A stretch of DNA of 64,000 bases. Origin: Orobanche coerulescens. Taxonomy: Eukaryota > Streptophyta > Magnoliopsida > Lamiales > Orobanchaceae. Below the pieces are notes generated by a model. That model saw only the letters and a list, made by a program, of their open reading frames with translations. It searched no databases and was not told the origin of the DNA. Positions 1 to 11,388 of the stretch are shown piece after piece (within the stretch, counting starts at the first letter, position 1; every line of letters starts with the position of its first letter). The DNA is taken from the NCBI GenBank assembly GCA_033398695.1, contig CM065802.1, positions 150,212,096-150,276,095 on the forward strand, written 5' to 3'. Made by a program: the position numbers and the translations under genes.

Positions 1-2
1 GC

Positions 3-2015
3 TATTGAAAATGTGGCAACAATACTTGGGCTAAGTTCAAGGAACTCTTCAAAAATAAGTACTTTACTGTTCCTGTTCGTGCAATGAAGATGAACGAATT
101 TATACAGTTGAAAGAAGGAAGCATGACGGTTTCAGACTACATCTGTAAGTTCGAAATACTGTCTAGGTTTGCTGAGCATATGGTTAGCACGGAAGCACTG
201 AAAGTGGAGAGGTTCCTTGAAGGCTTGAGACCAGAGCTATACAGAGATGTCAGCATGGCAGGAATTCAAGGGACGACATATTCAATAATTGCTGAGAGAG
301 CATTAGTCGCAGAACAGGCAGAATTGAGGATTCGACAGGCACAAGAGGTTCGGCGGCAATTTGCCCAACGACAAGGCCAATGCTGGTTTAAGAATGCAAA
401 GAAGAGGCCACCTCAATCGCAGAACCCAGAGGCTGATTTTCCATCTAAAAAGGGGCAGGAACAAGGAGGACCAAGTAAGCGCATGAAGTCTGAAGAGGGT
501 AGACCCTTTGTACCATTACCGGCATGCCCTAACTATGGAAAACAACATAGTGGAGTTTGCTTATTGGGTTCTAAAGTATGCTTTTCATGTGGACAACCTG
601 GACATATGGCGAAGGTTTGCCCAAACAATACAAAAGCTAAAGTGCATGAAAGGGTACCAGCTAGAGTTTACACTATAACCAGAGAAGATGCTGAAGCTAA
701 TCCGTCTATTATCACAGTTAACCTTCTTATCTTTGGTATTTCAGCATCGGTATTATTTGATCCTGGTGCTACACATTCATTTGCATCTACCGAGTATGTG
801 AGAAGGCTGGGTAGAGTACCAGAAACAATCGAGGTAGGTTCTAATGTAGTTACCCCCTCTGGAGATCCAAAACAAACAAATAAGATCATACGAGCGTGTA
901 GTATTCCTATCGAAAATAGGGAACTCTATGCTGATTTAATCGTGTTGGACATGAATGACTATGACATAATCTTGGGTATGGATTGGTTATCAAAATATCA
1001 TGCTACTGTTGACTGTCGGAGAAAGATTGTGACACTGCAACCACCTGGGGAAGAACCTTTTTATTTTGTCGGGGTTAGTAAGAATTTAAGATTTCCAGTA
1101 ATCTCAGCAATGAAGGCACAACGTTTATTAAACAGTGGTTGTGAAGGCTATGTAGTTAGTGTAATGAGCATTGAAAAACAAGATTTCTCGAACGTCAATG
1201 AAGTATCAGTGGTGAAACAATACCCTAAAGTGTTTCCTGATGATCTACCGGGACTGCCACCAGATCGTGAAATAGAGTTTGTGATTAACTTACAGCCGGG
1301 AACGACACCAATATCAAAGTCACCATACAGAATGGCACCAGCTGAATTAAAGGAATTAAAGACCCAGTTGCAAGAGTTGTTAGACAAAGGCCTCATTAGG
1401 CCTAGTTATTCACCATGGGGAGCGCCAATATTGTTTGTTCGTAAGAAGGATGGTTCCTTGAGGATGTGTATAGACTATCGAGAGCTCAACAATGTTACGA
1501 TCAAGAACAAGTATCCTTTACCTCGAATTGATGACTTGTTTGATCAACTTCAAGGCGCATCTATCTTTTCCAAAGTTGATCTGCGATCAGGGTACCATCA
1601 ATTGAAGATAAAGGAAGAGGACATCCCAAAAACAGCATTCAGTACGAGGTACGGACACTATGAGTTTTTGGTGATGCCGTTTGGCCTAACAAATGCCCCA
1701 ACAACATTTATGGATTTAATGAATAGAGTGTTTAAAGACTTCCTGGATAAGTTTGTTATCGTGTTTATTGATGATATTCTCATATATTCGAAGACCAAAG
1801 AAGAGCATACAGTGCATCTAAGGAAAGTTTTAGAAGTCTTAAAACAGAAACAATTATATGCTAAGTTTAAAAAGTGTGAATTCTGGTTAGACCGAGTGGT
1901 ATTCTTGGGGCATGTTATATCCGGAGCAGGATTTGAGACCCAAGCAAAGTTGAAGCAATCAATAACTGGCCGCAACCCACAAATTCTACAGAAGTACGCA
2001 GCTTTCTTGGTCTAG
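3..2015 (+). pseudogene. Ty3-A gag-protease-reverse transcriptase, broken
   Basis: An open stretch of 643 codons begins at an internal methionine at 84. Homologous gag codons reach back to about position 9, where an in-frame TGA occurs, so the true start is outside the window. In order it holds the retrotransposon gag domain (residues about 1-90 of the open stretch), a CCHC zinc knuckle at about 166-179, an aspartic protease with FDPGATHSF at about 225-233 (P replaces the usual S or T after the catalytic Asp), and reverse transcriptase from about 395, with the FIDD catalytic motif near 562-565. The frame is lost at about 1960-2015, where the connection to RNase H should continue. Products would act in the cytoplasmic virus-like particle. 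The break and the altered protease residue argue against function. Confidence 0.88.
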
Positions 2016-2520
2016 CTGGATATTACCGTCGATTCGTAGAGGGATTCTCCAAGATTGCCTCTCCATTAACACAACTGACTAGAAAGAATGTTCCCTTCAA
2101 GTGGACAGAATCATGCGAGCAAAGCTTTCAAGATTTGAAGAGGCGGCTGACATCGGCACCGATCTTGACCATTCCAATGGGAACTGGAGGTTTTAAAGTC
2201 TACAGTGATGCTTCAAAGAATGGTCTGGGTTTTGTATTAATGCAGAATGGTAAAGTAATAGCATATGCATCTAGACAACTGAAGGAGTATGAAAAGAACT
2301 ACCCGACACATGATTTAGAACTTGCTGCAGTGGTATGGAGGCATTACCTATATGGAGAACGTTGTGAAATTTATACTGATCACAAGAGCCTGAAATATTT
2401 CTTCACTCAGAAAGAATTAAATATGAGACAGCGGAGATGGTTGGAACTTGTTAAAGACTATGATTGTGTCATCAACTACCACCCTGGTAAAGCTAATGTC
2501 GTAGCAGATGCCCTAGCGTA
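2016..2520 (+). pseudogene. Ty3-A RNase H, frameshifted
   Basis: Translation in the shifted frame gives the RT-RNase H connection ([10 protein letters not shown]) and then an RNase H domain with [27 protein letters not shown] and NVVADAL. The open part runs 2135-2521. A few residues are missing between AAVV and WRHYLYG compared with the Ty3-B copy, so there is also a small in-frame deletion. The stop at 2519-2521 is where Ty3-B reads on with SRK. RNase H would degrade the RNA of the RNA:DNA hybrid during replication. Confidence 0.85.
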
Positions 2521-4069
2521 AAATCAAGACAATCCATTGCGGCCATGACCTTGATCCAGGCTTAATTACACGATTTGATGAATATGGATGTGGAAATTAT
2601 CCAACATGGATGGCTAGAAGCAAAATTGTCGGCACTAACCCTTCGACCTACTTTAATAGATAGAATTCAGAAGGCCAGAAGAGGATCAAGAGTTAGAGAA
2701 AATAAAGAAGAACATTAAATTAGGAACCTCGTCGATTTCCAATTGTCAAAAGATGGTATTATTCGATTTAGAAATCGTTTATGTGTGCCTAATTTTGAAG
2801 ATGTTCGCAAAGAAATATTACTAGAGGCGCACTCAACACCATATTCAAGACATCCAGAGCAACCAAAATGTATAGAGACTTGAAACTACACTATTGGTGG
2901 CCAGTATGAAAGAAAATATTGCACAATATGTGGAGCAATGCCTAACATGTCAACAGTAAAAGATGAGCATCAAAGACCAGCGGGAACCTTGAAACCTTTA
3001 TTTGTTCCAAAATGGAAGTGGGAGGACATTACGATGGATTTTGTGATAGGTTTACCAAGAACGGTTAAAGGACACAATTCTATCTGGGTTATAGTTGATA
3101 GATTGACAAAATCGCTCACTTTCTCCCGGTTGTACGACATACTCCATTGATCGTTATGCTCAACTCTATATACAGAAATAGTGAGGCTACATGGGGTTCC
3201 ATTATCTATTGTATCGGACAGAGATTCACGATTTGTATCGGCTTTTTGGAAGAGCACATATAGCATTGGGTACCCACTTGTCTTTCAAGATCGCTTATCA
3301 TCCACAGTCGGATGGGAAATCAGAAAGAACTATACAAACTCTTGAAGATATGCTCAGATCCTGTGTTATGGACTTTCAAGGCCAGTGGATCAAACATTTA
3401 CCCCTAATTGAATTCTCCTACAATAACAGTTATCATAGTACAATTGGAATGGCTCCTTATGAAGCTTTGTATGGCCGGAAGTGTCGATCACCAGTACATT
3501 GGGATGAGGTTGGTGAAAGAAGAGTTTTAGGTCCTGATATGATTCAAGAAATGACAAAAGCAGTTTCACTAATCAGAGAAAGAATGAGAACAGCTCAAAG
3601 CAGACAAAAGAGTTATGCAGATACCAGAAGGAGAGCACTGGAATTTGCCGTGGGTGATCGTGTATTCCTGAAGGTTTCTCCAATGAAGGGAATAATGAGA
3701 TTTGGTAAGAAAGGAAAACTGAGTCCAAGATACATTGGGCCATTTCCTATTACTGAGCGGGTTGGTGAAGTGGCTTATCGACTAGAGTTGCCATCATCAA
3801 TGTCTCAGATACACAATGTCTTTCACGTTTCTCTACTAAGAAAATACATTGCGAATCCATCCCACATTCTCAAGAATGAACCAGTTGAGATGGAGACAGA
3901 TTTGAGTTACAAGGAGATACCGGTACAAATCTTACTAAAAGAAGTAAAGAAACTCAGAAATAAAGAGGTGCCACTAGTCAAAGTGTTGTGGAGAAATCAA
4001 CTCGTAGAAGAAGCCACTTGGGAGAGAGAAGATGAAATGAGGGCTAAATACCCTGATCTTTTCAGGTAA
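2521..4069 (+). pseudogene. Ty3-A integrase and chromodomain, multiple frameshifts
   Basis: Fragments in different frames give the integrase zinc-binding region (about 2740-2960), the start of the catalytic core ([15 protein letters not shown], about 3020-3060), the second catalytic Asp region ([10 protein letters not shown], about 3207-3236) and the region after the core ([17 protein letters not shown], about 3295-3350). The last 292 codons (3191-4069) are open from the core C-terminus through the integrase C-terminal domain (GKKGKLSPRYIGPF) to a chromodomain-like end (VKVLWRNQLVEEATWERE). In chromoviruses this domain is thought to guide integration to particular chromatin. At least three frame changes make this a pseudogene. 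Confidence 0.87.
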
Positions 4070-4093
4070 GTTAAATTTTGGGGACGAAATTTT

Positions 4094-4109
4094 TATAAGG
4101 AGGGGAAGA
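4094..4109 (+). other. Ty3-A polypurine tract
   Basis: A purine-rich run lies directly before the LTR start (TGTGATACCC). In LTR elements this tract primes plus-strand DNA synthesis. Its position fixes the LTR boundary at 4110. Confidence 0.75.
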
Positions 4110-6936
4110 TGTGATACCCGAGCCTAACATTACTCACTTGGTCAATATGATTCATGCATAACTTGTTAATTATGTGTTATTTGGATTACTTGATGTTTCA
4201 TGGTTCAGTTGATCTTATAGTTAATTTCACACATAGGAATGTGCTAAACATTTGAACTCATGTCTAAAACACAATCGTGGTATATGTTACGGGACTAAGT
4301 TATGTTATTCATAGTATTTCTAATACGAAAATAAAATATGTGTAAAGATCTTATAAAACTCTAAGTACACGTGGTAAGCCTAGAAGTTATAAAGGTGTCA
4401 CTGACGTGTCTATCGGAGGTTAACTAGCTTACCTCGAGATTTTAGTCGGCGCGTGTAGTGGGTCACTTTAAATTGACGATTCAAGCGGATAACCATCATT
4501 CAATAAACTAACACGTGTCAAGTGCCTTTGACTCTTGTCAATACCTAATAGGATACAATTTATGATTGTATCTGATAACGTCTGTAAAATACTGTGATCT
4601 GTCTATACCTCATTCGTTCCAACTGCGGTAGGAATTGAACTTATCTTTTAGTTTATCATATTAATTATATTTTTATAAATGATTCCTTCCATTCTTACCT
4701 ACAGTGTCTCATTTGTGAAGTTTTAGAAAGTTTGACAATAAAGTCCTTCACTAGCATTTTCAACATTGTTCGCATGGGTAATCGAGTTTAAGCAATAAAA
4801 ATACACCCTAAACTTCTACTAAACCATTTTAAAGATCATTCATACCCTAAATGAGGTCAATATCTACTAGGAACCGGTTCAAACACTCCAAGAACCGGAT
4901 CATAACTACTTGAATCGATCAATTATTTCAAACCTAGTCTCTAGTAGTCATTCGAGGGTATTTTGGACATTTCACCTTCATAACCGACTTAAGTCACTTG
5001 GTTGATGGATAAATCCGACCCTCAACCCTCATTTACAGTCTGAACATTATCAAGAAGCTTCACACTTCGAAAAATCACCAAATATTCAAGAAGAAATCAT
5101 CAAAAACATCAACACCTCAATTCCTTTGACAATCAAGGTGAGTTTCCTTTGTTTCTTCCTTATTCTTGCTATGTTTCTTAGCTATTTCGAAGGTGTGAGA
5201 GCTTGTATATGTTCTTATACATGTTATAATGATGTTAAGAATTCATCCATGGCAAACCCTTGTGTTAAATATGGATTTATGAGTCTTAAAACTCACTAAG
5301 GCAATAAAGGAACCAATTCTGCCACCTTTTGGAATTAATAGTATATGTTACTTGATCCGTATGTTTCAGGGTCAGGAGTTTCAGTATACTTATTCCTAAG
5401 TATCTTAGGGATATTATATCAAAAATTGGTGCAAATTCAACTTATATTATAGTGGTTATAAGCAAAACAAAATCTGATTATGGCAAGACTTTGATAAACT
5501 CTCTTAATCAAGTGTTTGTTATAAAACCTTGAAATTTTAAGTTGTGAGAGTTGAATGAACTTTATAAACAGAGACTAATAGATTTATTAAGGAATTATAA
5601 GTCCAAAATTGATTGGTTAATGGGCTGGTATACATCGATAAACCGATATAAAGTACATAGAACACCGGTTATGCGAAGTGGTAAACCCTTTCGATATAAA
5701 GAGAGTTAAACCTTGTGTGTGGTATGTAAATTCTTGAAACACATTCCTTGAAACAGGTTCTGAAGATATATCATCCCAACCATCCCATATTGGTATAAAC
5801 GTAAGGGTATTACCCGATCAAGGTAAGTAGGAATCCATCTGCAACTACAATGCATAAACATAGTATTGTTTGTAAACTTAATGATATCTTGAGAGTGTAT
5901 TGTATTGGATGATTGATCTGTACTATGATTAAAGTGTTTGGTTGCACCTTACATGATCATAACATCCATTAGCATCTTCACATGCATGCATAACAGGATA
6001 CTCACTAGTGTCTGCATGCATGGTACAATCATGGAAAGAAAGAAAAGAAAAATGTTTTGTTGGCCGCTGCTAGAGCACCGAGGCATGGTAGATGCATGCT
6101 TTTACGATATGTTTAGCACGGTAGATGAGTGCTTATATCATGTGTGAGACATGGTAGATGCGTGTTCTCACGATATATTTGGTGTGGTAGATGCATGCCT
6201 TATATGTCTGGCATGGTAGATGCATGCCTCATGATATGATATGATGTTGAGTTCATTCCGGTGCTTAGTACGTGGTTCAACGGGCCCAAGGATAAGAAAA
6301 TGATTTTGAGAGATTCTCATTGATAATCATATGTCATATGTTGCATCAGACATGATACATAACATGCATGATTTCTACTTATTGGGCTTTAGCTCACGTA
6401 GTTTATGCATTGTAGGTAATTCTGATGCTTGAGTATGTTCCTCATTTGGATGAGTTGGAGTTCCACTGTTGCTGAGGGTCGACGTACATGGATGACGACC
6501 TGTCGGGCTTAACCATGGGCTTAACATACTTTCGCTCTTGTTTGTGAACCTTACTTTATAAATATGTATTGCAGTAATGTACTCATAGGTTCGAGTGTCG
6601 TTGATGGTGTGATGGGTACTTTAAGTTCACTTAGTATGTTTGTTTAACCTGTGATGTTGTTTAAATATCGTAATATAAAATAAATAAGTGATTTGGGAAG
6701 CTCGAAGTTTTGTGGTTTACTAACCTCTTGTAGTTATATCTACGGGGATATTGATGTCATGTGTTTGATTCGGATTGAGACTAGATGTCTCTGTATGATA
6801 CTTGTGTTGGTTTTATGTCACAGGTTTGGGATAGGTACTAGTTTAGGGGAAACACTGTCGAAATTTCACCGTAAATTTATAAGTGCTAATATGATATAAG
6901 ATAGTGTAAGTTAGGTAGTTAGTGCGGGTGTGTTAC
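4110..6936 (+). repeat. Ty3-A 3' LTR, about 2.8 kb
   Basis: The LTR begins TGTGATACCC after the polypurine tract and ends GTGTGTTACA, giving TG...CA termini with a short imperfect inverted repeat. I found no second copy to align, because the 5' LTR is outside the window. No convincing open frame lies inside. A tandem repeat is listed separately. Confidence 0.8.
6084..6240 (+). repeat. five-copy tandem repeat in Ty3-A LTR
   Basis: A unit starting with CAYGGTAGATGCATGC or a close variant begins at 6084, 6117, 6150, 6183 and 6212, so the period is 33, 33, 33 and 29 bp. Units have diverged at several positions. Tandem repeats in the U3 part of LTRs often act as enhancers. That role is not shown here. 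Confidence 0.8.
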
Positions 6937-7039
6937 ACTTTCTACCTATAACGAGGTGAAGTTGGACATATTTTCTTGTAGATGAAACCATATTACTAGT
7001 GATCAAATTCTAAAGATTTCGAACTACATGGAAAAACAG
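6937..7039 (+). other. residual intron before the MGL terminal exon
   Basis: The 103 bp between the Ty3-A LTR and the MGL coding sequence have no MGL-like codons and end in AAACAG, a usable 3' splice site. The upstream exons of the gene would lie left of the window if the gene is intact. Confidence 0.55.
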
Positions 7040-7590
7040 GTGTGGTGTGCGGTCCAGCCAGCTTGGTGAATTCCATGATGGATCTTCACCAAGGGGCTTT
7101 GATGCTTTTAGGCCCAACGATGAACCCCAAAGTGGCCTTCGAACTCTCGGAGAGGCTTCCTCACTTGGGCCTAAGGATGAAGGAACATTGCCGACTGGCC
7201 TTGGAATATGCCACGAGAATGAAAAAGCTCGGCCTGAAAGTTATTTACCCTGGCCTGGAAGACCATCCCGATCATGCTCTTCTCAAGTCCATGGCAAATA
7301 AAGACTACGACTATGGTGGAATTTTGTGTGTGGACATGGAAACAGAGGAGAAGGCGAATCGTATTATGAATCTCTTACAAAATTGTAGTCAATTTGGATT
7401 TATGGCAGTTAGCTTGGGCTACTACGAGACCCTAATGTCATGCTCGGGAAGTAGTACAAGCAATGAAATGAATAAACAAGAGAAGGCATTGGCGGGCATT
7501 TCGCCCGGTCTTGTTAGAATGTCGATTGGGTATAGTGGCACACTTGAGCAGAAATGGAGCCAATTTGAGAAGGCCTTGTCCCGGATGTAG
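7040..7590 (+). CDS. MGL: methionine gamma-lyase, terminal exon (C-terminal about 183 residues)
   Basis: The frame reads VVCGPASLVNSMMDLHQGAL onward and ends RM-stop at 7588-7590. It matches the C-terminal part of plant methionine gamma-lyase, a PLP enzyme of the Cys/Met-metabolism family that splits methionine into methanethiol, 2-oxobutyrate and ammonia in the cytosol. Visible landmarks are LGPTMNPKVAFELSERLPHLGLRM and, near the end, SLGYYETLMSCSGSSTS and ISPGLVRMSIGY. The PLP-binding lysine of the family lies N-terminal of this segment, so it would be on an upstream exon. The frame has no internal stop. A 3' splice site at 7037-7039 gives a phase-1 junction (G|GT). Plant MGLs are about 440 residues, so this is under half. 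It is either the last exon of a gene whose preceding intron took in Ty3-A, or a truncated pseudogene; the sequence here cannot decide. Confidence 0.85.
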
Positions 7591-7913
7591 GATTTTAATT
7601 TATTGCACAAGATATAATAAGTAAAGCCAAATTTGTATGTAATGTAGGCACCACTGTTTGGTTGATTTGGCATCTGCGCTAAATAGCTACTGTTTTCATA
7701 TTCCTATCGGTATCCTTCTTACTATTTTATTTGGATACCAAATTATTAGAAACAAGAAATCTCTGAGGAACTTGTGTTCTAATTCTAATTGTGACTTGAG
7801 GATATCATTTGCAATCTAGAGCTTCTTTATTCACATGTTTTCATGTGACTAGAGAGGTATACGTGCGTAAACACATGGTGATATAATTCATGTTAGTTGA
7901 TTAAATTATTCAA
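7591..7913 (+). other. MGL 3' flank, no further gene seen
   Basis: AT-rich sequence after the MGL stop codon, presumably 3' UTR and downstream flank. It contains AATAAG near 7616 as a possible weak poly(A) signal. It ends at the poly(T) that marks the 3' end of the minus-strand LINE. Confidence 0.5.
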
Positions 7914-7939
7914 TTTTTTTATAGGTAAAAAGGAATTTC

Positions 7940-9555
7940 ATTCAACAAATGGGGTATAAGGAATACCCGAAATAATTATACATTTACAAAATTCAACATC
8001 CTAACACCATTCGAGGATTTACAAGCCAAAATTAGAACATCCAACGTCCTTAACATAAAATCAACTCCAAAATCTAAGTTTGACGTCTTCAACTATCTTA
8101 TCCACTAAGAATTCACTACCATTAAAGTCCACATCGTTCCTTTCTTTCCATATTCGCCAAAGCACACAAGACCAAATTGTTACTGCCACTTTTTTCCATG
8201 CTTACTTCGACAATGAGCCAAAAAATTCGTGAAGCAATGAGAGCTAAGTAACAATCCCTAGCCATTTATAACATTCCATCCATACCTTATACGAAGCAAG
8301 ACATTCAAAGAAAATGTGTCTTCCAGTCTCGGGTTGATCTCCACACACGACACACTTTGCTTCCTCAGTCGTTGTAAGAATGCTCCTTCTGAGTAGATTA
8401 ACTTCTGTAGGCATTCTATCCTACGACACCCTCCAAAGATGATCTGTTACCTTCAGCGGTGCGAGGCTTCTCCAAATGATTTTAAAGCCTATCTCCTTTT
8501 CGGAGACGACTGGATGATGTCTCGTTGGCTGGCCAAAAGTGAATAGGCATCCCTCGTGCGATATTGATCACTCGATGATCCCTGCCATCTCCATGAGCCT
8601 TTAACATCTTTCCTCAACAAACACCTGTTCACCAAAGATTTAAGAAAATTGAAAGAAACCATTTCCATGTCCAATAAATTTGTCCTCCATTCCCATTTCC
8701 AACACCAAATACCCTCCTCCCAAGTCCCCATGTCTCCCACCCTACTCTCCTTACCCAAACACAGGTGAAATAAACATGGAAAAAAAAACTTCAATGGCTC
8801 CTCCCCCACCCATACATCCTCTCAACAGTAGTCCCCAACCCGTCCCCCAAGACTCTCTCAACCGAAACCATCCCCCCTCCTCCCCAAAAGATAATTTAAC
8901 TACCTCATTCCACCACCCTGACCAACGACTCCTTCCTTCCTCAATTCTCCTCGAGCCCCAAACCCTTCCCTCCGCATACTTTGACTCCACAACCCTCACC
9001 CATAAGCAGTCTCTATCACATAAAAAACGCCATGCCCACTTGCATAATAAGGCCTTGTTGAATAACTCCATATCCTTCACCCGAAACACTTATAAAGTGC
9101 TTTCCACTCAATCCAAGCTATCTTTCTACTACCCACCCCACCCCCCCATAAAAAGTTACGTTGTAAACTCACGATTTCACACAGAACTTTTTTGGGATTA
9201 AGTAAAAGGAGAGGTAGTAAATAGGTAGAGAAGAAAGAACCGAGTTCAATAAGGTGATTCTGCCGCCTAGGGAGATTTTGTTGTCGTTCCACCGCCTTAA
9301 ATGATTTCTGATTTTCTGTATCACACCTGCCCATCTGCATAATTTTTATGCCTTATACACACTCTGATCCCAAGATAAGAAAAGGGCAGCGAACCAATAT
9401 TGCATCCCAGAATTTCAGCCATTTCCCCAAGCTGTCGTGCTTCAAAATTTACTCCATATAAGCAACATTTCAATGTTCACCTTGAGTCCCAAGACCAATT
9501 CCATATTTCTTAGGACCCGCTTCATACTTATTGCATTTTCCATCGTTGCTTCCCC
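7940..9555 (-). pseudogene. LINE ORF2 C-terminal region, degenerate
   Basis: Downstream of the RT, pieces in several frames match the plant LINE C-terminus: QRNFLWGG and KIAWIEWKALYKCFG (about 9190-9080), FNKALLCKWAWRFL (about 9060-9020), RDCLWVRVVESKYA, and the zinc-finger-type segment with CVVCG and TGRHIFFECLAS (about 8360-8290). Many stops and frame changes are present. Long proline-rich frames on the opposite strand here are shadows. Confidence 0.8.
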
Positions 9556-10530
9556 TCAAAAGATAGTATCATCCGCTAACTGAAGATGAGATACACATAC
9601 ATTTTTTCTTCCAATTATTGCACTCCTATAAAGACCCAAGTCATTTGCCTTTGACATCATGATACTCAGTCCTTCTGCCACGATCAGAAACAAGAAAGGA
9701 GATATGAGGTCTCCTTGTCTCAATCCTCTTTCCAATCTAAACTCTCCCGACGGGCTACCATTCACAAGCACCGAAGTTGTGGCTGTCGAAATGCACTCCA
9801 TTACCCACCTCCGCCAAATAGGATTGAAGTTGAAACGTTCCATCATCAAATTCAGAAAGCCCCAATCAGCTGAATCATACGCCTTTGCAAATTCAATTTT
9901 AAAAACTATTCTTTCTAAACTCCTCTCCTTTGCGTCATCGATTGCTTCGTTTAGGATTACTATGCTGTCAAACATCTGCCTTTCTCCAACGAACACACTT
10001 TGATTCTCTGAAATAATCGAGTTAAGAACTTTGCTTAACCGGATTGCCAAAGCTTTAGATAAAATCTTGTGAACCCCTCCAATAAGTGAAATGGGTCTAA
10101 AGTCGTTCAAGCCACAAGCAGCCTCCTTGGGTATGAGAACGATAAAAGAAGGACTCAAGCCTCTAACTAATCTCCCTTGTTGATGAAAATCGTTGACGAC
10201 TTTCATAAAATCCATCTTCAAGATACTCCAGCATTCTTTCCAGAAACTAAAATTGAACCCATATGGATCGGGGATCTTAGATATTTCACATGACCAAAGT
10301 GCCTCTTTAATCTCCTCTTTCGTGAAAGGCACTGTCAACATCTCATTATCTTCCTCTGAGATTCTTCTATTCGCAACATCCTAGGCCAAGGAGGGTCTCT
10401 TGAAATCTGGTTTCTTAAAATGATTCCTGAAGAAATCAAAGATCCCATGCTTTACAGCATTAGCTTCTTCAGTCCATTCTCCATTGATCTCTATCCCAAT
10501 CATATACTCTTTCCTCTCAGAGGAGTAAAC
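9556..10530 (-). pseudogene. LINE ORF2 reverse transcriptase fragment
   Basis: The main open part (10341-9556) encodes a non-LTR reverse transcriptase: FTKEEIKEALW, GFNFSFWKECW, IVLIPKE, DFRPISLIGGVHKILSKALA, NQSVFVGERQ, FKIEFAKAYDSADW, GLRQGDLISPFLF and LADDTIF. The catalytic motif is LADD where plant LINEs usually have FADD. A further stretch upstream (10530-10384) matches the region before the RT domain (KEYMIGIEINGEWTEEANAV) but is separated by a stop. The protein would nick-prime and copy LINE RNA at the target. The stops make it a pseudogene. Confidence 0.87.
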
Positions 10531-10558
10531 CTGCAAAATAGTAGTTTCAGATTAAATT

Positions 10559-10872
10559 CTGATTGTTTTTATTTGATCAGTTTATTAGTTTTTACAATTG
10601 GCAACCCCTGTTGGTCTACGGCAATAGATATAATTACAAATACTATGAATATTATTATTACAGATTTATCGAGCCCAGAGGAAAGAGTGATTAGGGAGTA
10701 CGAGCAGAACCAATGATGATAAGAGCAAATATAGATTAGAACATTTAAGTATACTCGGACGAATAATCTCTTGTGGAATTTGTAGTAAAATTAACAACAC
10801 CAAGTAAGCCTATTTTAAACTACAAATCGAAATGTCAAATAGGCGCGTGCGCACATATATATATATATATAT
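10559..10872. other. unassigned AT-rich stretch
   Basis: I recognise no gene or repeat boundary here. It ends in an (AT)n microsatellite at 10855-10874. Confidence 0.5.
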
Positions 10873-10874
10873 AT
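10855..10874. repeat. (AT)n microsatellite
   Basis: About ten AT units in a row, directly before an LTR-like fragment. Confidence 0.9.
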
Positions 10875-10935
10875 GGGATAAATATTCATGTTTTGATAAA
10901 TTACCAATATACAGAAAGAACTCTTAAAGGCTTAC
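10873..10935 (+). repeat. fragment resembling the start of the copia-1 LTR
   Basis: GGGATAAAT...TTTTGATAAATT...CTCTTAAAGG resembles the first 60 or so bases of the copia-1 LTR at 11393-11450 with scattered differences, then the similarity stops. It may be the remnant of the 5' LTR of a mostly deleted upstream copy. Confidence 0.5.
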
Positions 10936-11388
10936 CATCACAATATGTATTTATTTTGTGTTTTTATCTTCTCAAGAACTTGTAATTTTCCCATCCATAT
11001 CAATAATTTTTTTTCCTTGAAAGATTACAGCTCGTAATCTGCACTTACTGTTTTTACTGTTTGATTACGAAATTTCTTATTTGAACAAGTTAAAACTTGT
11101 TAAGTCACAAAGCTGTAAGATCTTGTCTGCAAACAGTTCATAGATTAAGTTGTATTCAAGCTATACTACACTCTGTAAGATTGTGCCTACGCGCCAATCA
11201 TAAGTTCAGAGTTGTAATACACTTAAACATGTATGATCTTTCATTTTAGAACTTGTCTGCGAGCAGTTCACATTTCTAGACTAAGTATTGAAGATCATAT
11301 CAATCAGACTAAAGACTTGAAGACAGTCTCTCTGTATCCAGACGAAGACATCTAAAGAAAGTTTTGGCATTATCAAAAAGGGAGAAAT
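10936..11388 (+). mobile_element. 3' internal tail of a copia-1-like element, ending in a polypurine tract
   Basis: Non-coding sequence with repeated phrases (CTTGTCTGC...CAGTTCA at about 11124 and 11249) ends with AAAAAGGGAGAAA at 11375-11387, immediately before the LTR start TGTTGGGAT. This is the arrangement expected at a 3' LTR, yet the same LTR is followed at its far side by a primer-binding site. The LTR therefore seems to be shared by two head-to-tail copies, the first mostly deleted. Confidence 0.6.

Larger units (their letters stand above)
1..6936 (+). mobile_element. Ty3-A: Ty3/gypsy chromovirus (Tekay/Del-like), 5' end outside window
   Basis: The window opens inside the gag gene of a Ty3/gypsy LTR retrotransposon and runs through protease, reverse transcriptase, RNase H, integrase and chromodomain to a polypurine tract and a 3' LTR. 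The domain order and the C-terminal chromodomain-like segment place it among plant chromoviruses, most like Tekay/Del. The coding region is broken by several frameshifts and stops, so this copy is not autonomous. The 5' LTR and left target-site duplicate lie before position 1. The LTR ends about 100 bp before the acceptor site of the MGL exon, so the element appears to sit in that gene's intron or to have replaced its upstream part. Confidence 0.9.
7914..10549 (-). mobile_element. 5'-truncated plant LINE (L1-like non-LTR retrotransposon)
   Basis: Read on the minus strand, the element holds the connecting region, the reverse transcriptase, and the C-terminal reverse-transcriptase-associated zinc-finger region of LINE ORF2. 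It ends in a short poly(A) (T run at 7914-7920) preceded by a typical plant LINE 3' end (GAATGAAATTCCTTTTTACC on the minus strand). ORF1 and the endonuclease are missing, as expected for 5' truncation during target-primed reverse transcription. GATTAAATT occurs at 10550-10558 and at 7899-7907 and is a candidate target-site duplication, but several bases separate it from the tail. Confidence 0.88.

Noticed and set aside
8680..9201. Plus-strand proline-rich 173-codon frame
   Set aside because: It is antisense to the LINE ORF2 C-terminal region; the proline-rich composition is the reverse of Gly/Trp codons of the LINE.
10420..10716. 98-codon plus-strand frame
   Set aside because: Its first half is antisense to LINE ORF2 and the rest is AT-rich flank.
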